The notes under the pieces: generated by a model
The model's database searches: none
What the model was told of the DNA's origin: nothing
Seen by the model: only the letters and a program-made list of their open reading frames with translations
Origin: an uncultured Bacteroidales bacterium
GTDB taxonomy: Bacteria; Bacteroidota; Bacteroidia; Bacteroidales; Bacteroidaceae
Direction of reading: 5' to 3'
NCBI GenBank assembly: GCA_945833885.1
Contig: CAMAFY010000004.1
Coordinates: forward strand, 38,091-102,090
Length of the DNA: 64,000 nucleotides
Position numbers and translations under genes: made by a program
Shown: positions 56,535 through 64,000 of the stretch, one piece after another
Layout: each line of letters begins with the position of its first letter
How positions within the stretch are numbered: position 1 is the first letter of the stretch

Positions 56535-57047
56535 TCATTTAACCTCGACCTTATCGAGAATCTTGTTAATATAGTTTTCCTGCTTGTAATCGTCTTTAAG
56601 TTGTTCCATTATGAGCTGTTCGGCAACACGAATAGAAAGGTCTGCCACTTGCGAACGGATATCCCGCAGAGCATTTTCCTTCTCTACCAGTATTTGAGCC
56701 TTTGCTTCTTCAAGGAGTTTTTCGCCTTCAGCGATAGCTTTTTGCTGGGCGTCCTTGACGATTGCGTCACGGGTGGCCATTGCATCCTTCAAAATCTTTG
56801 CCTGTTCTTCACGGGCATTGCGAAGAATTTTTTCACCCTCAGCCTGTATTGAGGCAAGTTTCTCATTGGCTTCACGGGCATTCATCAAACTGTCGTTGAT
56901 AAACTTCTGACGTTCGTCTATCATCTTGACGATGACGGGAAAGCCGAACTTGGAGAGTATCAGTAAAACAATGATGAAAGCCAATGCCATCCAGAAGAAT
57001 AACCCCAGGTCTGGAGTGAGAATGCTGGGCAAATTCATTGACTCCAT
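56535..57047 (-). CDS. atpF: ATP synthase b subunit
   Basis: 170 residues. One N-terminal membrane helix (LGLFFWMALAFIIVLLILSKFGFPVIVKMI) followed by a long charged coiled coil (about 40-150), the peripheral stalk. Ends ...NYINKILDKVEVK. Separated from atpE by 252 bases that hold a hairpin. Confidence 0.95.
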   Translation of the reverse strand: MESMNLPSILTPDLGLFFWMALAFIIVLLILSKFGFPVIVKMIDERQKFINDSLMNAREANEKLASIQAEGEKILRNAREEQAKILKDAMATRDAIVKDAQQKAIAEGEKLLEEAKAQILVEKENALRDIRSQVADLSIRVAEQLIMEQLKDDYKQENYINKILDKVEVK

Positions 57048-57241
57048 TTATATATTCTTTAAGTATGTTCTTATTAAAGAAGAATTAGTGCTTTCATATT
57101 CCCTTTCTCATTTTCTACGAAAGTCTTAATCTCTTATTGGAAATTGCCGTTAAAAGGATTAAGAAATCCGAAGAATAATTGGAAAAGTGTTGCAATATGA
57201 AAGAACAGACTAAACTGTTTCATACACAGATAGCCAATAGA

Positions 57242-57278
57242 GTAGCGGGGGAGTGTAGATAATTTCCATCCCCGCTAC
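57242..57278 (-). other. Hairpin downstream of atpE
   Basis: Perfect 9-bp G/C-rich stem (gtagcgggg / ccccgctac, 57242-57250 with 57270-57278), 22 bases after the atpE stop. No T run follows, so it is more likely a stabilising or partial-termination element than a full terminator. Such a structure would allow more c subunit than the later subunits. Confidence 0.55.
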
Positions 57279-57299
57279 CTATTGTGTGTGAACTGTGTA

Positions 57300-57590
<291 letters not shown>

Positions 57591-57675
57591 TTATTGTATT
57601 AAGTTTTATTCTGATAGGTGGAATTTCTGCAAATATGCTTCAAAAGCAAATCGATTTATCCGAATAACTTTGATT

Positions 57676-58752
57676 TTAATGTTCATGAGCAGGATGCGAG
57701 AGACCGATAAATACGGCGGAAAGCAATGTGAATACGTATGCCTGTACGAAAGCCACAAGACATTCCAGCATGTTCATAAAGATAATCATTAGGAAACTCA
57801 ATATGGTCATGCCTCCTCCGACAACAGATGACATCCAACTGCCCAAAGAACATGTAATGAAGATAATGGATATGAATGAGAGTATAATGGCGTGTCCTGC
57901 CATCATGTTGGCAAAAAGACGTACCATAAGTGCGAAAGGCTTGGAAATAATACCAAACATTTCGATGACCGGCATGATTGGTAAGGGATAAGCCTTCAGC
58001 AATATGGGAACATCAGGCCAAAAGATTTCCTTCCAATATTCCTTGTTTCCGGAAAGATTGATGGTAAGCATAGTACAGAATGCCAAGAAGAAAGTAATAT
58101 TAATATTACCTGTAACATTGGCGCCACCAGGAATCAATCCAAGAAGATTGCTGACAAGAATAAAGAAGAATACCGTAAGCAGATAAGGAACAAAGGGACG
58201 ATAGTGCTTTTCTCCAATGCTTCCCTTTACCAAATCATTGATAAGGTATTCCAGGAGTGCCTCCATCATTCCAACGAATCCTCCGGGGGCTTCCTTTGTT
58301 GTATCATGCTTTTTATACCATCTTGCCATAGAAAGGAAGATAGCAAGCAGGATAAATGAGGCAAGAAGTATTTGAGAAACGTCCTTTGTTATGGAAAGAT
58401 CTATCGGGCGTACGGATGTCCCATCCGATAAATGCTGATAAATTTTACCATTCTTCTCCTCATTGAAATAGAAACCCTCGTAATCCGGTAACCCCTCTTT
58501 ATGGGCTTCGTGGATTTTTGAACTGAGGAAACATTTCCATTCATGCGTCTCTTCATCTCTAACAATACAAGGAAGATGTATTACCCCCTCTGTATTTTCA
58601 GTGGCGAAGAAGTGCCATTCATAGGCATCACCAAGGTGTCCGAGTACAATTTCCTTGACATCTAACTTAGAACTGCTTGCAAGACCATTTATAGGAAAGG
58701 CAAGAAATGATGCTATGATGACTAAACAGTATCGTAACAGTTTGTATTTCAT
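57676..58752 (-). CDS. atpB: ATP synthase a subunit with exported N-terminal extension
   Basis: 358 residues. A signal-like N-terminus (LLRYCLVIIASFLAFPINGLA) and about 95 residues of extra soluble domain (EWHFFATENTEGVIHLPCIV...) precede the membrane part starting near residue 125; this extension is usual in Bacteroidetes. The essential arginine lies in KPFALMVRLFANMMAGH. Forms the proton half-channels beside the c ring. Its first base is the last base of the preceding stop (TAATG). Confidence 0.96.
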   Translation of the reverse strand: MKYKLLRYCLVIIASFLAFPINGLASSSKLDVKEIVLGHLGDAYEWHFFATENTEGVIHLPCIVRDEETHEWKCFLSSKIHEAHKEGLPDYEGFYFNEEKNGKIYQHLSDGTSVRPIDLSITKDVSQILLASFILLAIFLSMARWYKKHDTTKEAPGGFVGMMEALLEYLINDLVKGSIGEKHYRPFVPYLLTVFFFILVSNLLGLIPGGANVTGNINITFFLAFCTMLTINLSGNKEYWKEIFWPDVPILLKAYPLPIMPVIEMFGIISKPFALMVRLFANMMAGHAIILSFISIIFITCSLGSWMSSVVGGGMTILSFLMIIFMNMLECLVAFVQAYVFTLLSAVFIGLSHPAHEH

Positions 58753-59147
58753 TATGAAAACGGGTTATTCTTATTCTCTTCCTTCACATGTAAAACGGTG
58801 GTTAGCACCAACGTTACGATAAAGCAGATGAAGACGTTGAAAGTGAAAGCAATGAATTCAGGACCTTTAAGAATCCCATAAAACACGATTAATGCAATGG
58901 TCACAAAGAAACGTATTCCTTTTGAAGCCATATAAACTCCGGTCAAAGCACCCGGTTTTACGCGACGAAAATGATTTATAACGTAAAGTTCCCCTAATGC
59001 AAGTGTGTAAAATAAGGTGTAGACTCCAATAATACTTCGTGCCGTATGCAGGGGATTTACATTAATAATCAAGACCTCTAAGAAGAAGACCAAAGGTGCA
59101 ACTACCAGAAAGGTGAGTGAAAGTGCAAGTATTGTCTTGAACCGCAT
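58752..59147 (-). CDS. AtpI-like small membrane protein
   Basis: 131 residues from ATG 59147 (MRFKTILALSLTFLVVAPL); the frame is open six codons further up. Four hydrophobic segments (about 5-25, 33-52, 77-97, 102-120). The position directly before atpB is that of AtpI or the Bacteroidetes equivalent, thought to help c-ring assembly. Overlaps atpB by one base. Confidence 0.75.
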   Translation of the reverse strand: MRFKTILALSLTFLVVAPLVFFLEVLIINVNPLHTARSIIGVYTLFYTLALGELYVINHFRRVKPGALTGVYMASKGIRFFVTIALIVFYGILKGPEFIAFTFNVFICFIVTLVLTTVLHVKEENKNNPFS

Positions 59148-59249
59148 ATAAACAAATTCAATCAACTAATGCATGAATTGCGGCTGCTAATCTGTAAAAA
59201 ACAGGACATTCCGTTTCAAGCAATAAAGAATATTATGCTATTTGATTCG

Positions 59250-59498
59250 TCAGGCAATTTCCACGCAAACTGACACTCGGTTTTCGTTTACCTCAATAAA
59301 GCCTCCGGCAATATTGAAATTCAGCGTCTCTTCTCCCACACATCGTACAATTCCTGATGTAAGACAAGAAATGATAGGTGCGTGATTATAGAGAACTTCA
59401 AACGAACCTTTTTCTCCAGGTACCAATATACTTTTAGCCTGTCCGTTGAAAAGTGTCCGTTCGGGTGAAACAATCTTTACCTGTATGGCTTTTTCCAT
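59250..59498 (-). CDS. atpC: ATP synthase epsilon subunit (short form)
   Basis: 82 residues. Only the N-terminal beta-sandwich is present (VKIVSPERTLFNGQAKSILVPGEKGSFEVLYNHAPII); the C-terminal helical hairpin that inhibits ATPase in E. coli is missing, as usual in Bacteroidetes. It follows atpD by 85 bases. Confidence 0.95.
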   Translation of the reverse strand: MEKAIQVKIVSPERTLFNGQAKSILVPGEKGSFEVLYNHAPIISCLTSGIVRCVGEETLNFNIAGGFIEVNENRVSVCVEIA

Positions 59499-59583
59499 AG
59501 TGATGTAATTGTATCTTTTTTCGAAAAGGCAAGGAGGAAATCAACGCAAGGAGTTCAATCCCTCCCACCTTTTTTTGTAGAAC

Positions 59584-61116
<1,533 letters not shown>

Positions 61117-61169
61117 TTATATAATATTGATTTGTTTTATCTTAATGATTTCTGGTGCTTGCGTCAGCA

Positions 61170-62147
61170 TTAAATGCTGAGTTCATCAAGAACTTTGATA
61201 AGTTGCGGATCCATATCCTTCCGTTTCTGCACAGCCTCAATGAAGGGTACATAGACAACATCATTGTTCCGGATGCCGACCATCACATTTCTCTGTCCCT
61301 GAATAAGGGCGGTGATGGCACCTACACCTACACGGCTGGCAAGGATACGGTCGCGTGCAGAAGGAGTTCCTCCGCGCTGGAGATGTCCAAGAATGGAAAC
61401 GCGCACATCAAACTGCGGATACTCTTTCTTTACGCGGTCTGCATAATACAAGGCACCACATTTGGGGCTTTCGGACACTATTACCATACAACTTTTCTTA
61501 GACTTTCGAATGCCGCGACTCATAAATTCTATCAACTGGTCAGCGCCAGTAGAGTCTTCAGGAATAATGGCGGCCTCCGCACCTGCTGCAATCGCACTGT
61601 TCTGTGCCAAGAAGCCGGCGTCGCGTCCCATAACCTCAATAAAGAAGATGCGTTCATGGGAGTTCGCCGTATCACGAATCTTGTCGACACAATCCATTAT
61701 GGTATTCAAGGTCGTGTCATATCCTATGGTATTATCTGTACCATAAAGGTCATTGTCAATGGTTCCTGGAAGACCTATGCAGGGGAAGTCGTACTCTTCT
61801 GCCAACTTCATCGCGCCTGTTAAAGAACCGTTGCCGCCAATGACAATCAAAGCGTCAATGCCTTCGCGCATCAATGTGTCATAAGCGCGCTTGCGTCCTT
61901 CGGGAGTCTGGAAGTCTTTAGAACGTGCAGTGCGCAAGATTGTACCGCCCGTTTGAATGATGTTGGAGACATCTTCTGTGGTAAAGGTCTTGACCTCACC
62001 GTTCATCAATCCTTCATATCCACGATAAATTCCTTTAACTTTCAGACCGTTGCTGATTGCGCTTCGAGTTATAGAACGTATAGCAGCGTTCATTCCAGGG
62101 GCGTCACCTCCGGAGGTGAGTACACCGACGCATCGAATTCTTGCCAT
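61170..62147 (-). CDS. pfkA: ATP-dependent 6-phosphofructokinase
   Basis: 325 residues, the usual bacterial length. Motifs: [16 protein letters not shown] (ATP), GGNGSLTGA, the catalytic [17 protein letters not shown], and [11 protein letters not shown]. The G at GGNGS position (G, then N-G-S) agrees with ATP rather than PPi dependence. Commits fructose-6-phosphate to glycolysis. Its linkage to the ATP synthase operon couples two ATP-yielding functions in one probable transcript. Confidence 0.96.
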   Translation of the reverse strand: MARIRCVGVLTSGGDAPGMNAAIRSITRSAISNGLKVKGIYRGYEGLMNGEVKTFTTEDVSNIIQTGGTILRTARSKDFQTPEGRKRAYDTLMREGIDALIVIGGNGSLTGAMKLAEEYDFPCIGLPGTIDNDLYGTDNTIGYDTTLNTIMDCVDKIRDTANSHERIFFIEVMGRDAGFLAQNSAIAAGAEAAIIPEDSTGADQLIEFMSRGIRKSKKSCMVIVSESPKCGALYYADRVKKEYPQFDVRVSILGHLQRGGTPSARDRILASRVGVGAITALIQGQRNVMVGIRNNDVVYVPFIEAVQKRKDMDPQLIKVLDELSI

Positions 62148-62282
62148 AACTTTTACCTTGAATTTACAGGGAAAAATCCCTCAAAAAACCTTATTTTACA
62201 AAATCCATCCATCATTTCCCTTTTCAAAGAAGAGTATTTTTTTTGAAAAAAATAATAATGATGCGTGGATTTTGTCTGTATG

Positions 62283-62355
62283 AGCGGCAAACGGGGCTCG
62301 AACCCGCGACCCTGGGCTTGGGAAGCCCATGCTCTACCAACTGAGCTACTGCCGC
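62283..62355 (-). tRNA. tRNA-Gly(CCC)
   Basis: 73 bases. Acceptor GCGGCAG / TTGCCGC with one G-U pair, D arm AGCTCAGTTGGTAGAGC, anticodon loop TTCCCAA giving CCC, T loop GTTCGAGCC, discriminator U; no encoded CCA. Confidence 0.96.
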
Positions 62356-62419
62356 ATTTTTCTTGCATTATGAAAGTTTTATTCCATTAGTTTTAAGGCT
62401 GAACGTCCATAAGACTCCG

Positions 62420-62450
62420 CAAAATTACGATTTATTTTGTAACTGACAAA
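62420..62450 (-). promoter_or_regulatory. Promoter of tRNA-Gly
   Basis: TTTG (62450-62447), 19 bases, TAATTTTG (62427-62420) on the minus strand, a full consensus match. The leader is about 58 bases, to be removed by RNase P. Confidence 0.82.
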
Positions 62451-62727
62451 TTGAAAGTCAGAAAAACTGCACTTTGGTGGAATTATTATTCCTTTTCGGC
62501 AAAATCTGCCAATGCTTTGTTAAAAATCAATTCCGACATCAGTTCTTCTTGTTGCCAGATTCAAAGATAGAACAGCAAAAAAGGGAAAAAGTGTTCGTTT
62601 CGTAGAGGTCATAAGTAAAAGTATACGTATATCTGTCCGCTATTATACAGCAGATTCAGAGGATGTTACAATTATTTTTTTGTAGATGATCTACAAACTT
62701 GTCGCATAAGGTCAAGTTTTATACGTA

Positions 62728-62815
62728 AAAATACCGGTGTTTTCAATAAAAAGTGCGGCACTTTACAAGGAAAAGTTCGGAACTTTACATGCAAAAATGC
62801 GGATGTTTTCAGCGT
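62728..62815. repeat. 22-bp palindromic repeat array E (four units, best preserved)
   Basis: Units start at 62728, 62750, 62772 and 62794. All four cores match AAA-N3-C(C/G)G-N3-TTT exactly: AAAATACCGGTGTTT, AAAGTGCGGCACTTT, AAAGTTCGGAACTTT, AAAATGCGGATGTTT. Units 2 and 3 are perfect palindromes about their central base. Spacers (tcaataa, acaagga, acatgca, tcagcgt) are unrelated. It lies between the tRNA-Gly promoter and the dnaB 3' end. Confidence 0.88.
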
Positions 62816-62861
62816 GATTTTCTGTGTTTGTGGCTATACATAAAAAGTCTATAATGAAACA

Positions 62862-62900
62862 TCTCCCTCATAAGTCATCGGTGATGACATACAAGGGAGA
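62862..62900. terminator. Hairpin downstream of dnaB
   Basis: Outer stem tctccct / agggaga (62862-62868, 62894-62900) and inner stem gtcatc / gatgac (62874-62879, 62883-62888). 176 bases after the dnaB stop. No long U-tract follows on either strand, so the terminator call is tentative. The rest of the 62.45-63.07 kb region, apart from array E, shows nothing. Confidence 0.45.
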
Positions 62901-63075
62901 GGTCTTTATCGGATTTGTGGAGACTACAAACGTTGGATTTCATCCTTCGTTTTCTCGTCATGGCATAACGTAAACAGATTTCACTTGTTTCCGTTCTGCT
63001 TATTTGGCTTGACGAAATACGTTGCTTTTTTGTCTTCACATCACGAAAACAGTCTTTAATGCTCTGAAAGAGTGG

Positions 63076-64000
63076 CTAAAATGGTGTGGAATTATCACTT
63101 GAAGGAGCAAATGGTTCGTCCGTAAATGTTGTGGTGACTGGTGGAGGTACGGTATCTTCAGTTACGGGAATCTGAGGATTACCCATGTTTTCTCCGGGTA
63201 GCGGAATACGGGCACCGTCCTCCGGATTCTCAAATCGGGCATATTGTCCCTTGAAGGTCAGAATAACATCACCAACGGATCCGTTACGGTGTTTAGCAAT
63301 AATGATAATCGCCTTTCCACGGAGGTCTTCTCCGTTCTCGCTTTTGTAGATATGATAGTACTCAGGACGGTGTATGAAGAGTACCATATCGGCATCCTGC
63401 TCTATGGCACCAGACTCTCGAAGGTCGCTTAATTGAGGTCGTTTTCCATCTGCTCCCTCACCCGTTCTGTTTTCCACGCCACGATTCAACTGGGAGAGCG
63501 CGATAATTGGGATGTCGAGTTCCTTTGCAAGTCCCTTTAACGAGCGACTGATGGTAGAAACTTCCTCTTGGCGACTGTTGAAGTTCATACCTGAAGCGTT
63601 CATGAGTTGGAGGTAGTCAATCATAATCATCCTTACGCCATGCTCACGCACCAGACGTCGTGCCTTTGTTCTGAGTTCGAAAACTGAAAGAGAAGGCGTA
63701 TCGTCAATATACAAAGGCTTACCATAGAGGTCAGTGATCTTGTTGTCGAGTTGCATCCACTCGTGAGGTTCCAACTGACCCGACTTGATTTTCTCACCCT
63801 TTATTTCGCAAGTGTTGACAATAAGACGGTTGACCAACTGCACATCACTCATTTCAAGCGAGAAAAGCGCCATAGGTATGCCTTGGTCAATCGCAATGTT
63901 CTTGGCCATAGAAAGCGCGAAAGCCGTCTTACCCATCGCAGGACGTGCGGCAAGAATGATGAGGTCTGAATTCTGCCATCCGGATGTCATTTTATCAAGA
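63076..64000 (-). CDS. dnaB: Replicative DNA helicase DnaB, C-terminal part
   Basis: At least 307 residues, running off the window at its 5' side; the frame reads ...LDKMTSGWQNSDLIILAARP at the edge, well inside the RecA-like motor domain, so the internal Met at 63990 is not the start. Walker A ARPAMGKTAF, Walker B MIMIDYLQLM, and the DLRESGAIEQDADMVLFIHRPEYY stretch are typical. Unwinds DNA ahead of the replisome. The C-terminal tail (about 45 residues, Pro/Thr-rich) is longer than in E. coli. Confidence 0.96.
   Translation of the reverse strand, partial: LDKMTSGWQNSDLIILAARPAMGKTAFALSMAKNIAIDQGIPMALFSLEMSDVQLVNRLIVNTCEIKGEKIKSGQLEPHEWMQLDNKITDLYGKPLYIDDTPSLSVFELRTKARRLVREHGVRMIMIDYLQLMNASGMNFNSRQEEVSTISRSLKGLAKELDIPIIALSQLNRGVENRTGEGADGKRPQLSDLRESGAIEQDADMVLFIHRPEYYHIYKSENGEDLRGKAIIIIAKHRNGSVGDVILTFKGQYARFENPEDGARIPLPGENMGNPQIPVTEDTVPPPVTTTFTDEPFAPSSDNSTPF

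Overview
The window looks like chromosomal DNA from a Bacteroidales bacterium, most likely Prevotellaceae or close to it. Several intergenic regions carry the Bacteroidetes-type promoter (a TTTG/ATTG-like box, 19-21 bases, then TAnnTTTG). Start codons follow A/T-rich leaders without obvious Shine-Dalgarno sequences. Families largely confined to Bacteroidetes are present (OstA-like exported protein, DUF4199, DUF4922, DUF6048/DUF6452-like pair), and the ATP synthase operon has the phylum's order with beta and epsilon first. I see no phage, plasmid, insertion sequence or CRISPR. The assignment below order level is inference.

Layout. 1-4.4 kb: end of a membrane acyltransferase gene, an ECF sigma / membrane protein / Spy-like protein unit, and ligA. 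4.9-12.1 kb (+ strand): a redox and sulfur island with an Fe-S-type flavoprotein, two thioredoxins (one a lipoprotein), a four-domain CoA-disulfide-reductase/rhodanese/TusA/DsrE fusion, OxyR, a NifX-like protein, a tiny Cys-rich protein, a small HTH protein and a DUF523 protein. 12.5-12.6 kb: a probable stand-alone small RNA. 12.7-24.7 kb (- strand): housekeeping genes (beta-propeller protein, MBL hydrolase, rsmG, DEAD-box helicase, LptF/G permease, tgt, lon, uvrD-type helicase, lipoprotein). 25-35.6 kb (- strand): SDR, YccF, mutL, an outer-membrane assembly group (OstA-like plus two parvulin foldases) and guaB. 36-39.3 kb: Nudix hydrolase and a divergent LicD / cytidylyltransferase / epimerase group for surface polymer decoration. 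39.7-51.6 kb (- strand): menD-menF-mazG, Crp/Fnr regulator, apbE, a lipoprotein/beta-barrel pair, GT2, DUF4199, AmpG-like MFS, and a glycosyltransferase-DUF4922 fusion. 52.3-64 kb (- strand): tRNA-Ser, PAP2, the whole F1Fo ATP synthase operon behind pfkA, tRNA-Gly and the 3' part of dnaB.

Most striking is structure that is not genes: five intergenic arrays (near 5.9, 26.5, 39.4, 51.9 and 62.7 kb), four with exactly four units and one with six, all with an exact 22-base period. Each unit is a 15-base imperfect palindrome of the form AAA-N3-C(C/G)G-N3-TTT followed by a 7-base spacer. Spacers are unrelated between units, so phase and core seem to be maintained while the rest drifts. This is not what simple tandem duplication leaves; it suggests a protein that binds the same face of the helix every two turns. 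I know of no description of this family.
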